Below are positions 10,101 through 17,358 of a stretch of 64,000 nucleotides of DNA, one piece after another. Under the pieces are notes generated by a model. That model was not told the origin of the DNA. It worked only from the letters and a program-made list of their open reading frames with translations, and made no database searches. Made by a program: the position numbers and the translations under genes. The number at the start of each line of letters is the position of its first letter. Position 1 is the stretch's first letter. Origin of the DNA: Canibacter zhoujuaniae (GTDB taxonomy: Bacteria > Actinomycetota > Actinomycetes > Actinomycetales > Microbacteriaceae); contig NZ_JAAIJZ010000001.1 in assembly GCF_011752005.1 (NCBI RefSeq), positions 682,001-746,000 on the forward strand. Direction: 5' to 3'.

Positions 10101-10400
10101 CAAGACAGCCAAATTGCTAATCTTGTCACAGCTACCGGTGTCGATGCGTTGCTGGTGAAAAATATGCTGAAAGCCTACGGCGGGCAGGGCATCACAGATG
10201 CAGATCTGCACCGATTCGGTCACTTCGACAAAATCCGTGAAACCGTCGATAGCGAAACCTTCGCCACATGGCTGAAATCAAAGAAAAACCTTGACCTGCT
10301 ACCCATCGATCGTAACTGGGCAGCACAAACGCTCCTCATGGAGTTCTTCAAACGGGGTGGCATGGATATCAGTGAATGGGACGCATCCGAGTTTGAATAA
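7152..10400 (+). CDS. hsdR: Type I restriction endonuclease subunit HsdR
   Basis: 1082 residues. The N-terminal nuclease domain carries the ELK motif of the PD-(D/E)xK fold (Glu162-Leu-Lys164, in HVELKNHSHD). The SF2 translocase motor follows: Walker A TTGSGKT (Lys312), DEAH at 416-419, GFTGTP (motif III) and the motif VI region QAASRTNR. The C-terminal helical region binds the methylase core. HsdR uses ATP to pump DNA past the bound complex and cuts at a distance when the recognition site is unmethylated. The ribosome site AAGGGG lies just before ATG 7152, 16 nt after the hsdS stop, so all three hsd genes form one operon. All key motifs are intact, so restriction is expected to be active. 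Confidence 0.95.
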   Translation: MADLVHFGSEREFEDAVVSALTERHGWSKHVLVHPSVDDLVDNWASIVFKNNNTPHRLNNVPLSEGEKQQLVEQISALATPADVQRFLQGKETTIRRDHPDDEAHKGKIVSLTIFDPKEVAGGDSTYQIARQPVIPRSHPRDRDRRGDFMLLIWGIPVIHVELKNHSHDVSEATGQIHKYLQSNIFSGLFNALQVFIGMTPTDMRYFARPRDTSHLTDMFHFEYADFYNERYESWQDIARHFISIPAAHTLIGDYLIADGGDGELKVLRPYQMHAVAAVSAQMSKVNRVPLEDRGIHDHKGGYIWHTTGSGKTMTSFKTAMLLARDKIADKVVFVLDRIELGDQSEMEYRNFAGDATDIARPTATRLLARELQTGTERLIITSLHKLGRLTNPQDEFYAQTDFEKIQSQRIVFIVDEAHRSTFGDMYANIRQCFPRAVFFGFTGTPIQEPNAKKSTQTSDLFGSELHRYSIYHGLRDGAVLRFDYQQVDIYPYDEMRKKVALAKAGAKTVAEVYQDEKKLAIFNHYSEPDKIPWVSYRDDKGRFITGIDDLAKTATWETPEYQQAVVNEILKNWLRRSQGGQLHAMFATSSIEDAIKYYRLFQDHNEQVWKAAADPTAAPPVLNQELKVTAVFSDADENVGNQQLRTEGIFDILDDYEAMFGVSFDRAEITDFKSDVADRLAHKDSHKHISQDKMLDLVIVVDQLLTGYDSKYVGTLYMDKVLEYADLVQAASRTNRIYNKLIKPQGTIVYYRKPKTMTHNFEVAFDLYAGGNARGVFIDPLPANLQALNGEYEVIKAIFTKARIADYSHLPDALEDRKKFAVSFSYLASLVETVRIQGFTWDQRVYPGVAPGDPDIEVLLTKEIYETWLARYSELSSGGNREPAEQVPLDLTCLTYAHDAQRIDMEALDAKFDKWRAAVASQQASQAQIDDLLVEVQQYYVALTQEEQQAARRVIAMIQSDRLAPDDTKSFRDYINEELSAVQDSQIANLVTATGVDALLVKNMLKAYGGQGITDADLHRFGHFDKIRETVDSETFATWLKSKKNLDLLPIDRNWAAQTLLMEFFKRGGMDISEWDASEFE

Positions 10401-10423
10401 CTGACCCGAGTACCACAAATTAC

Positions 10424-12445
10424 CTACCCCAGCAGCTCCGGATACTCCGTGTTCACACCCTTCACATGTCGATCCACAAACGCGAACACAGTGGCATACC
10501 AGGTCACCGAGTTATTCGGCGTTAGGATCCAGTGATTTTCATTCGGGAAGTATAGGAACCGGTGCGGGTTCTCTTCAGGAGACTTATCCCCCGCGCTCAG
10601 CAGCTCAAACCACAGCCGCAGCCCCTCACCGATTGGCACACGGTAATCTTTGTCACCGTGGATAACCAGCATCGGCGCTACAATCTCCTGCACCGCAGCT
10701 GCCGGGTTGTATTCAGCCACGTGGGAATCATCCAGGTGGGCACCCCAGAGAGACGCTGTGTCTGTAGTGTGTCGAAACTGATCCAGATTCCACAGCGAGG
10801 CGTGCGTCACAATACAGTCGAAGAAATCCCCTGTCTGGCCGGCGATCCAGTTGGCCATATAACCGCCGTATGAGCCGCCGAGCGCCGCCTTTCGATCCGC
10901 ATCAATCTCAGGGCGCGCCAGAGCATCGTGCGTGCAGCGCATAATGTCATCAAACGGGCTGCCGCCAAACTCGCTCCAGCCGCGATCGAGCATCTCCTGC
11001 CCGTACCCGGTAGAGATAGCCGGATCCGGCAGCAGCACCGCGTAGCCGCGCGCCACGGCCGTCCACGGATTCCACCGCCAGGTCCATGAATTCCAGGATC
11101 CGAACGGGCCGCCGTGAATCCACAACAGCAGCGGCACCTGGTTGTCAGCGTTTGCATCTGTGGGCAGGCAGAGCCAGGAGCGGATCATAGTGCCGTCCGC
11201 AGCCTCGGTGGTGAACTCCGTGAGGGTGCCCGGAATATCGGGGGCAGCAATACCGCCCTCTATCGCTGCGAGCTGCTTGGTCTCAGGGTCGAGTCTAACC
11301 GGCAGCGGCGGCTGATCAATCGCATCCTGCAGTGCGACAACAGAGCCGTTTTGTTCATTCAGACAAAGCGCTGCATAGTGGAACTTCCCCGCTGTTAGAT
11401 TAGTGACCGTTCCCGTCGCAATATCTAGGTGGAAGATGCCGCCGCGTCCTTTATGATCCGCGGTAAAGTAGGCCTCCCTCCCATCAGGGGATATCTTAAA
11501 GTCGTTCGGCCAGTCAGTGTAGCCATTAAAGGTCTTTGTTTCCGCACCCGATGCAAGATCGAGAATGAAGTGTGAGAGCTGAATCGAGACTTTGCGCGAC
11601 ACCTTCGGCGCACGCGTGATAACAAGAAACTTCCCGGTGGGGCTGACACCCAACAGGCTGGTGTCGTGCTCATCGTGTGCGGCAACGGTTGTAACAGTGC
11701 CGTTTGCCACGTCGATCGCCACAACCTCACTGCGCGACACGGTGCCCCGAATGCCTCGCTGCAGTGTCGCAAACACAGTGGCACCGTCGGTGCTAATAAC
11801 CGCATCCAGCAACCGCTCATACGGTTTGAAGTTAGTAATCTTGCGCAACTCTAGCTGCGCCTCACTATCTGCAGGATCAAGCGGATCTGCCACAAAAACC
11901 TGGTTTACAGTTGGGCCGAGATCATGATCCCAGGCGCGCACTGGATACCCGGTGTGGAGGATGCCGGTTACCGCCTCTTCGCCACGTCTTTTTGCGATGC
12001 TGGCGTCATCGTCATCATCCTTTGCGTTAGGGTGCACACCGCTCACAAAGGCGATGCGACCGCTCTCACGCGCAACAGTAAACCCTGTAAAACCTGCATG
12101 GCGGCGCGCCACAACGCGTGCCTCACCGCCCTGCCGGGGCAGCAGAAACAGTCTTTGCTCGGTGTCTTCCTCCCCGGCATCGCGCTTCGCCGTAAACAGC
12201 ACATCGCCGCCCTGGGTGAAACCCAGCAACGACTCGCCTTCTACTCCGCGGGTGAGACGACGCGGGCTCTCGCCCTCGCCACTCGGCAGCTCCCACAGCG
12301 CCGTCACGTATCCGTTTTTCTTTTTGTTGAGCTCGGTGCGGGCCGCAATCAAACGCTCACCATCGGGCGAAAGAAAAAGCCCCGTAAAACGGGGCTCGGC
12401 AACGAAAGACTTAAGATCATGAAAAATTGATTTGTTGTCGCTCAT
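10424..12445 (-). CDS. S9 family serine peptidase (acylaminoacyl-peptidase / dipeptidyl-peptidase type)
   Basis: 673 residues: a beta-propeller built of WD-like repeats (FLSPDGERL, VSPTGKFLVI, KISPDGREAYF) followed by an alpha/beta-hydrolase domain. Nucleophile Ser525 sits in GGSYGGYMANW, acid Asp600 in HGDKDYRVP, and His638 in NENHW, so the triad is complete. Family members release acylated or unmodified residues and dipeptides from short peptides in the cytoplasm; no signal peptide is seen. A GTG codon lies two codons upstream, but ATG 12445 is chosen because AGGA stands 8 nt before it. It converges on hsdR with only 23 nt between stops. The exact peptide preference cannot be read from the sequence. 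Confidence 0.88.
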   Translation of the reverse strand: MSDNKSIFHDLKSFVAEPRFTGLFLSPDGERLIAARTELNKKKNGYVTALWELPSGEGESPRRLTRGVEGESLLGFTQGGDVLFTAKRDAGEEDTEQRLFLLPRQGGEARVVARRHAGFTGFTVARESGRIAFVSGVHPNAKDDDDDASIAKRRGEEAVTGILHTGYPVRAWDHDLGPTVNQVFVADPLDPADSEAQLELRKITNFKPYERLLDAVISTDGATVFATLQRGIRGTVSRSEVVAIDVANGTVTTVAAHDEHDTSLLGVSPTGKFLVITRAPKVSRKVSIQLSHFILDLASGAETKTFNGYTDWPNDFKISPDGREAYFTADHKGRGGIFHLDIATGTVTNLTAGKFHYAALCLNEQNGSVVALQDAIDQPPLPVRLDPETKQLAAIEGGIAAPDIPGTLTEFTTEAADGTMIRSWLCLPTDANADNQVPLLLWIHGGPFGSWNSWTWRWNPWTAVARGYAVLLPDPAISTGYGQEMLDRGWSEFGGSPFDDIMRCTHDALARPEIDADRKAALGGSYGGYMANWIAGQTGDFFDCIVTHASLWNLDQFRHTTDTASLWGAHLDDSHVAEYNPAAAVQEIVAPMLVIHGDKDYRVPIGEGLRLWFELLSAGDKSPEENPHRFLYFPNENHWILTPNNSVTWYATVFAFVDRHVKGVNTEYPELLG

Positions 12446-12505
12446 AGTCACGATCCTATCTCTAAGTTGCCGTAGGGCTTTACAGCCGACAGGCGCTTTA
12501 CGCTG

Positions 12506-13561
12506 CTAGCTGCGAGGCTTTTTCTTGCTTTCCTTTCTCGCAGCAGCACCGCTTATCCGCATCATCGTCTGCACCGGGCGCGGGATAGTGCGCAGATTCT
12601 CACTAAGACTCTGCACATGCTGTGAGAGATCCGCTATCTGCTGGGACAGCTCCGATATCGTGTCACGATACTCGTTAACCTTGCTGATTTCTTCAGCCAG
12701 CGACTGGGTTTGCTGCTTAAGATCGGCTATTTCTCTTTCCTGCTGATCGAGCTTAACCGAGAGGCGTTCATGTAAACCGCTCAGGTGCAGCACCAGGCCC
12801 AAACCGTGCTCGTCAATATACTCACGCAGATGCGTGTCGCGTATCTGCGCATCGAGTTCTTTATGCAGCTGCGCTAGAGAGGTGATTGAATTGCCCGTGT
12901 CGGCGCTTAAATCATTGGGGCGCTGATGCCAGAAAGCAAGCGGCTTCCCGTCGATGAAGCCAAACGGACCCTGCAGCGCAAGATTGAGGTTTAACAACCA
13001 ATCTTCAACTACAGGAAACTCTCCTTCCGGCATCGCTGCACGGGCGGCAGCTGTGCGATAGAGGGTTGCAATTGGAACTGTTTTATTGGATCGCAAGAAA
13101 TTGCCGAGCGACAGGGAACTGTCATGCGGCTGGTAGATCCACCGAAATAATTCGGTGAAATCGTCGCCGTGCTGCTCTTCAGCAATCACTTCAAGCCGCA
13201 CAGCAACAGCATTATGGTTAGGGTGCGTGTGCAGGAATGCTACGGTTTGCTGCAGGAAGTCAGGATCCCACGTGTCATCGTCATCGTGGATAGCGCAAAA
13301 AGTGCCGGCAGCCTCGTTAACACCCTGCCGCCACGCGCCATCTCGGCCGAGGGATTCGGGGTTTGTTATGAGACGAGTTTTTTCAGCGAGGGCACTCTTT
13401 TCTGCCAAGAGTTTCGCTATCGGCTCTTCTTCGCCGCCGTCATTAATGATGAGCAATTCGTAGTCGGTGAATACTTGGGAATCGATTGATGCAAGTGCTC
13501 GCCGTAAAAATAGGTTGCGGTTTTTGGTGCGAAGAATTATTGATACTTGCGGAAAACTCAT
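12506..13561 (-). CDS. GT2-family glycosyltransferase with C-terminal coiled coil
   Basis: 351 residues. GT-A fold: VSIILRTKN at the N-terminus, an ND-type UDP-binding strand (IINDGGEE), and the acidic metal-binding motif DDDD at 93-96 (IHDDDDTWDP). After the catalytic domain (about 1-235, with WHQRPND near its end) comes a heptad-rich coiled coil (about 255-325) and a basic tail (KESKKKPRS), suggesting oligomerisation or membrane association. GAGAGGAAACT before the ATG is a good ribosome site. The protein at 14707-15582 is a clear paralogue (same VNDGG/INDGG, HDDDDTW and AYWHQR/AFWHQR motifs). Sugar donor and acceptor are unknown; cell-wall or exopolysaccharide synthesis is the likely role. 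Confidence 0.8.
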   Translation of the reverse strand: MSFPQVSIILRTKNRNLFLRRALASIDSQVFTDYELLIINDGGEEEPIAKLLAEKSALAEKTRLITNPESLGRDGAWRQGVNEAAGTFCAIHDDDDTWDPDFLQQTVAFLHTHPNHNAVAVRLEVIAEEQHGDDFTELFRWIYQPHDSSLSLGNFLRSNKTVPIATLYRTAAARAAMPEGEFPVVEDWLLNLNLALQGPFGFIDGKPLAFWHQRPNDLSADTGNSITSLAQLHKELDAQIRDTHLREYIDEHGLGLVLHLSGLHERLSVKLDQQEREIADLKQQTQSLAEEISKVNEYRDTISELSQQIADLSQHVQSLSENLRTIPRPVQTMMRISGAAARKESKKKPRS

Positions 13562-13763
13562 AGTTTCCTCTCGCTTGGCACGGCCTTAGTCGAGCTCTAA
13601 TTGTAATGACTCAAAGACTGTTAAAGCTGTGTTGCAACCGACAATAGGTGAATTTTATCCGCGAACATAAGCATGGCAACCGTCTCAGGTGGAAGTATTT
13701 AGATAGTATAAACTCGCCACATTTTCATAGCTCGACGAATGAAATGAAGGTTGAGGATAGGCA

Positions 13764-14669
13764 TTGAAGGAATTACAGGTTGCAGCCGTAGTAGTAACCT
13801 ACAACCGCTCTGAACTCTTACAAAAAACTCTAGCGGCGCTTGAAGCGCAAACCTCTGCGCCAGCAGCAATCATTGTGGTCGATAACGCCTCAACCGATGA
13901 CACCCCACAGATGCTGGCTGCCCGCGATAACTCACCAAGTCTGCAGGTGCATCGCTTACCGGAAAACACCGGTGGCGCTGGCGGCTTTAATGCCGGCATG
14001 AAAATCGCTTACGAACAGGGTTATGACGCTTTCTGGGTGATGGACGACGACACAGTGCCGCGCCCCGAAGCGCTTGAAAAACTGGTTACCACTCTGCAGG
14101 ACGCCGCTGAATTTCGAGGCGGCGCGATGCCCTCATACGCGGCCTCAATGGTGCTGTGGACAGATGGCTCTGCATGTGAAATGAATATCCCAACTCCAAC
14201 GTGGGATTGGGTTAGACCTGTGCCGTACCAGAAAAACTGGATTGACCTTGACTGTTCCTCGTTTGTTTCCTGCCTGGTGACCCGTGAAGCGGTTGCGCAG
14301 TGCGGTTTCCCCTACAAGGAATACTTCATCTGGTTCGACGATGCTGAATACACCTACCGCCTATCAAAGTGGCGCCCGGGCATTCTAGTTACTGACTCCT
14401 ATGTCGATCACCTCACCCCAGAAAATAAAGGCGTCTTTTGGTCAGAGGTCACCGAAGCAAACTTTTGGAAGTATTCACGCGGGGCGCGCAACCAGGTCTC
14501 AGCCGGAATGTCTCTACGCAAGCCGCGGATCCTGGTCGATCTTTTTGCCGGCCTGTATCGGCAACTGCGCGGTGCACCCGTCAGCCGCAAGCTAAAACTG
14601 AAACTGACAAAAGCCGCTTTTGAGGGCTTCTTCCAACGCCCTCGCATTGAATACCCTGCTCAAAAGTAG
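13764..14669 (+). CDS. GT2-family glycosyltransferase, GlfT1-like (galactofuranosyl/rhamnosyltransferase type)
   Basis: 301 residues starting at TTG 13764; GAGG at 13753-13756 is the ribosome site, and no better start is in frame. Motifs in order: VAAVVVTYNRSELL, VVDNASTDDT, the GGAGGFNAGM segment typical of the GlfT1/rhamnosyltransferase clade, DDD at 94-96 (WVMDDDTVPR), and the late acidic motif WFDDAEYTYR near residue 195. In actinobacteria this type adds the first galactofuranose residues to the cell-wall linker or transfers rhamnose. It stands in opposite orientation to the two paralogous GT2 genes on either side and has its own 200-nt upstream region. The assignment to a sugar is an inference from motifs. 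Confidence 0.78.
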   Translation: MKELQVAAVVVTYNRSELLQKTLAALEAQTSAPAAIIVVDNASTDDTPQMLAARDNSPSLQVHRLPENTGGAGGFNAGMKIAYEQGYDAFWVMDDDTVPRPEALEKLVTTLQDAAEFRGGAMPSYAASMVLWTDGSACEMNIPTPTWDWVRPVPYQKNWIDLDCSSFVSCLVTREAVAQCGFPYKEYFIWFDDAEYTYRLSKWRPGILVTDSYVDHLTPENKGVFWSEVTEANFWKYSRGARNQVSAGMSLRKPRILVDLFAGLYRQLRGAPVSRKLKLKLTKAAFEGFFQRPRIEYPAQK

Positions 14670-14706
14670 CGGCGGCCTGCGCGCACCGCGCAAGTGCCGG
14701 GGCGTA

Positions 14707-15582
14707 TTACTTCCTGTGCCGCAGGAAGTTGCGCACCCGGTTCTTTGCCCATGAAAAGAAGGTTTCACGGCGGTTTGCAAAGTGGTGAAACATTGCTGCC
14801 TGCCACAGCAGTGCGCCCGGGCCGTGCCTCTCCACAAACTCGCGCAGGTACTCGTCGCGGACCTTCAGATCAAAGTAGGCATGTTTGTCAGCGCCTGCGA
14901 AAATTGAGTTGCCGAGTGCGCCTTTTTGGGCGCGACGCTGATGCCAGTATGCAAGCGGCTCACCCTCAATAAATTCGACGTGATACTTTGCTGCTAGACG
15001 GATATGGAATTCCCAGTCGCCGACAACCGGCAGGTCATCGCGGAAACCACCAAGGTCGTCAATAACTGCGCGTGGATACATACAAGAAATAGGAACAGCA
15101 ATATTAGATTCCATCAGTCTTGATAGAGAGAACTGGGTAATCCACGGCCACGCAATTTCTCTGCTGAGTTCAAACACGCGGTTGCCGTCGATTTTTTCAT
15201 AAATGATCTGTGTGCGCACCGCAACGCCACCTGCGGTTGGATTTTCCTCTAAATAGTTCACACATGTTTCGAGGAAGGACGGATGCCACGTATCATCATC
15301 GTCGTGAATACAAATGTATTTGCCGTTAGATTGGGAAATCGCAAGGTTTGAGGCGGCTTCCATGCCTAAAGATTGCGGGTTGTGGAAGACGCGCGCACGC
15401 CCTTTAAGAGCCGCTGCGTGTTTTTCGAGCAGTGCGTCGACGGGCTCCGGTGCGCCGCCATCATTGACAATAATTAATTCAAAATTTTCGTATCGCTGTT
15501 TTGCACAGTCAGCGATTGCTCTGGTTAGCAGTACGGCACGATCCTTTGTGCGCATTACGATACTGACAAGAGGGCGGCTCAT
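14707..15582 (-). CDS. GT2-family glycosyltransferase
   Basis: 291 residues with a GT-A catalytic core: VSIVMRTKDR, IIVNDGGAPE, metal-binding DDDD at 94-97 (HDDDDTWHP), VVGDWEFHIRL as the likely acceptor/base loop, and EGEPLAYWHQRR near residue 215. The C-terminus is basic (KNRVRNFLRHRK), which could hold it at the membrane. It lacks the coiled coil of its paralogue at 12506-13561. The ribosome site GGAG lies 7 nt before ATG 15582. It converges with the GlfT1-like gene (37 nt between stops) and lies downstream of tRNA-Glu, from which it is separated by a strong terminator. Likely cell-surface glycan assembly; donor unknown. Confidence 0.8.
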   Translation of the reverse strand: MSRPLVSIVMRTKDRAVLLTRAIADCAKQRYENFELIIVNDGGAPEPVDALLEKHAAALKGRARVFHNPQSLGMEAASNLAISQSNGKYICIHDDDDTWHPSFLETCVNYLEENPTAGGVAVRTQIIYEKIDGNRVFELSREIAWPWITQFSLSRLMESNIAVPISCMYPRAVIDDLGGFRDDLPVVGDWEFHIRLAAKYHVEFIEGEPLAYWHQRRAQKGALGNSIFAGADKHAYFDLKVRDEYLREFVERHGPGALLWQAAMFHHFANRRETFFSWAKNRVRNFLRHRK

Positions 15583-15622
15583 AATTATTCTCCAAATTAC
15601 TGAAGTTTTACGACTAGCTAAA

Positions 15623-15653
15623 TTAGCATCTCATGAATTTACACGGATGCTAA
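15623..15653. repeat. Inverted repeat upstream of the 14707-15582 glycosyltransferase
   Basis: Arms TTAGCATC (15623-15630) and GATGCTAA (15646-15653) are perfect over 8 bp with a 15-nt centre. It lies 41-71 nt upstream of the ATG on the minus strand, where a promoter or operator would be. No regulator can be named. Confidence 0.4.
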
Positions 15654-15725
15654 GCAGCAACAACGCTGCACGCTGATATCAATATATGCTGCGCTGCTCC
15701 GTTTTATGGATAGAAACGTGGAGAT

Positions 15726-15761
15726 ATAAAAAAGCTCTCACCTATAAAGATGAGAGCTTTT
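15726..15761 (-). terminator. Rho-independent terminator after tRNA-Glu
   Basis: On the minus strand, right after the tRNA 3' end, a 10-bp stem (AAAGCTCTCA with TGAGAGCTTT) closes a 10-nt loop and is followed by a run of T. It separates the tRNA from the downstream glycosyltransferase gene. Confidence 0.85.
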
Positions 15762-15762
15762 G

Positions 15763-15835
15763 TGACCCCAGCGGGATTCGAACCCGCGTTACCGCCGTGA
15801 GAGGGCGGCGTACTAGGCCGCTATACGATGGGGCC
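15763..15835 (-). tRNA. tRNA-Glu (anticodon CTC)
   Basis: A 73-nt cloverleaf on the minus strand. The acceptor stem GGCCCCA pairs with TGGGGTC (one G-U), with discriminator A. The anticodon stem CCGCC/GGCGG holds loop CTCTCAC, giving anticodon CTC (reads GAG). The T arm is the standard GGTTCGAATCC. The 3' CCA is not encoded (the next bases are CAA), so it must be added by the CCA enzyme. Confidence 0.95.
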
Positions 15836-15861
15836 GCTGTGTTGCGAACACAACTAGATAA

Positions 15862-15889
15862 TTATTACACGCTAAACCCGAGCGCGCAA
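15862..15889 (-). promoter_or_regulatory. Possible promoter of tRNA-Glu
   Basis: On the minus strand TTGCGC (-35, 15884-15889), a 16-nt spacer and TAATAA (-10, 15862-15867) lie about 27 nt before the tRNA 5' end. The spacing is one base short of ideal, so this is a weak call. Confidence 0.4.
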
Positions 15890-15932
15890 CTTCGGCGTGT
15901 TTCGCATCACCGCCGATCCGCAAGCAGTGAAG

Positions 15933-16055
15933 TTAAGCCCTAACACACTGGCAGCGCGCCGCATCCGGCACTCCGGCAAGCGCCTCTTCGATATGCAGGC
16001 CGCAACCCTCCCAGGTAGTTTTATGACACTGCGCACACTCAACAGCCACACACAT
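15933..16055 (-). CDS. Cys-rich 40-residue protein (zinc-ribbon-like)
   Basis: A 40-codon frame from ATG 16055 to TAA 15933, with a very strong ribosome site (GGGAGG, 5 nt before ATG). It contains two cysteine pairs and further possible ligands: CAQCHKTTWEGCGLH in the middle and RCQC near the end, that is C7, C10, C18, C35 and C37 with His11 and His21. I recall that small actinobacterial proteins with a C-x-x-C, TTWxGCGxH, ALAGVP, RCxC layout are widespread but uncharacterised; this has not been checked by search. The pattern suggests a structural zinc site. It lies between tRNA-Gln and tRNA-Glu on the same strand. Its conserved motif spacing makes it a real gene despite its size. Confidence 0.8.
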   Translation of the reverse strand: MCVAVECAQCHKTTWEGCGLHIEEALAGVPDAARCQCVRA

Positions 16056-16204
16056 ACTTACCTCCCACAAATAAAACTATTTTCTAGGCAAGTCTATTCT
16101 GCCGCACATTAAGCTGCGCTCAGCCGCTTTTACCCGTTAAATAGCGGTAGCAGTGGCAAGAAACAAGGCAATAATTGCTTCTGGCGCGCTAGAGCGAATT
16201 AATC

Positions 16205-16279
16205 TGGCTGGGATACCTGGACTCGAACCAAGAACAACTGAACCAGAATCAGCCGTGTTGCCAATTACACCATATCCCA
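16205..16279 (-). tRNA. tRNA-Gln (anticodon CTG), CCA encoded
   Basis: A 72-nt cloverleaf (16279 to 16208) followed by genome-encoded CCA (16207-16205). The acceptor stem TGGGATA pairs with TATCCCA, with discriminator G. The anticodon loop TTCTGGT on a GCTGA/TCAGT stem gives CTG (reads CAG). The T arm contains GGTTCGAGTCC. It is followed on the same strand by the 40-aa gene and tRNA-Glu. Confidence 0.95.
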
Positions 16280-16328
16280 ATAGTTTGCAGCTACTGCTGC
16301 GCATCACCCAAGCGGGCAACGAATAATA

Positions 16329-16357
16329 ACCTTAGCGCAGATGTGTGAATTTTTCAA
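16329..16357 (-). promoter_or_regulatory. Promoter of tRNA-Gln
   Basis: On the minus strand TTGAAA (16352-16357), an exact 17-nt spacer and TAAGGT (16329-16334) form a near-consensus vegetative promoter, about 50 nt upstream of the tRNA 5' end and just after the ppx stop codon. Confidence 0.65.
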
Positions 16358-16381
16358 ATTATCCGCTGTCTTGCGTTTCGG

Positions 16382-17347
16382 CTAAGACTGGTCATCAAGC
16401 GTCAGCGGGTCTGCTCCCCTGCCGTCGAGTTGATCGATATAGCGCAGCACGATCCCCTCACGCAGCGCCCACGGCGACACTGTTAGTGATTGCACACCAA
16501 AAACTTTCATCGCTGTGCGCAGCAGCACTGTGCCTGCCATTAGCTGATATCCACGCTCTGGGGTTACTCCCGGCAGATACTCGCGCACATTTGACGGCAT
16601 CTCCCGCAGAAACGGCTCCCACTCTTTCAAATCTTGATAGTTAATCGGGGCTTTTTCACCGGTAATAGGGTTGTCGGTGCCACCAACAAGACGACCGAGA
16701 GAGCGAATAGTTTTCGAGGTGCCAACCACGCGCTGCGGTGTCGGCCGATCTGCGAAAAGTTCATCACGCACGCGGGTAAACTCGCTTCGCGCGTGTTTGC
16801 GCAGCGCTGATACCGCAGGGTGCCCCGGCGGATCGTCCGGAATAAACTGCACGGTCGCGCGCCCCGCCCCCAGCGGCAGCGAAACCTGCACATCAGGATA
16901 CTCATCAGAGCCCTGCGCTATCTCGAACGAGCCGCCACCAATATCGAACAGCAGAATTTCACCCGCCGACCAACCAAACCAGCGGCGCACTGCAAGCATC
17001 GTGATCCGCGCCTCATCTTCGCCCGACAGCACCTGCGGGTTAACACCTGTTTGCGCATGCACCATAGCGAGCACCTCAGCGCCGTTAGTCGCTTCACGAA
17101 TCGCGCTCGTGGCTGTCACAATCAGGTCATCAACGCCGATCTCATGCGCTTTTTTCACCGCGTCCCCAATAGCGGTCACAATTTTCGTCACGCCCTCAGC
17201 GGTGATTGCCCCGCTGCTGTCAATGTAGCGCATTAAGCGCAGCAGCGAACGCTCTGATTCATAGGGCACCGGGCTCGCACCCGGGTGCGCATCAACAACC
17301 AATAGGTGCACAGTGTTCGACCCGACGTCGATAACTCCTAAACGCAT
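16382..17347 (-). CDS. Ppx/GppA-family phosphatase
   Basis: 321 residues of the ASKHA fold. Phosphate-binding motifs are VIDVGSNTVHLLVVDA at the N-terminus and FDIGGGSFEIAQG in the middle; the C-terminal part carries VSPWALREG, typical of the family. Members hydrolyse inorganic polyphosphate from the end and/or pppGpp to ppGpp, linking phosphate and stringent control. This is the short actinobacterial form without the HD domain of E. coli GppA. ATG 17347 is preferred over a TTG two codons upstream. It starts 11 nt after the helicase stop, so it is the last gene of the lrp-pncA-helicase-ppx operon; the ribosome site is weak, suggesting translational coupling. Confidence 0.87.
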   Translation of the reverse strand: MRLGVIDVGSNTVHLLVVDAHPGASPVPYESERSLLRLMRYIDSSGAITAEGVTKIVTAIGDAVKKAHEIGVDDLIVTATSAIREATNGAEVLAMVHAQTGVNPQVLSGEDEARITMLAVRRWFGWSAGEILLFDIGGGSFEIAQGSDEYPDVQVSLPLGAGRATVQFIPDDPPGHPAVSALRKHARSEFTRVRDELFADRPTPQRVVGTSKTIRSLGRLVGGTDNPITGEKAPINYQDLKEWEPFLREMPSNVREYLPGVTPERGYQLMAGTVLLRTAMKVFGVQSLTVSPWALREGIVLRYIDQLDGRGADPLTLDDQS

Positions 17348-17358
17348 AACCAAAAATT

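Noticed and set aside
3098..10423. Direct repeats or integrase marking the R-M locus as a mobile element
   Set aside because: No matching repeats were found at the edges by eye and no recombinase gene is present.
15897..16112. 71-residue plus-strand frame in the tRNA-Glu/tRNA-Gln gap
   Set aside because: It is antisense to the 40-residue Cys-rich gene, has no ribosome site, and its product has no family-like features.
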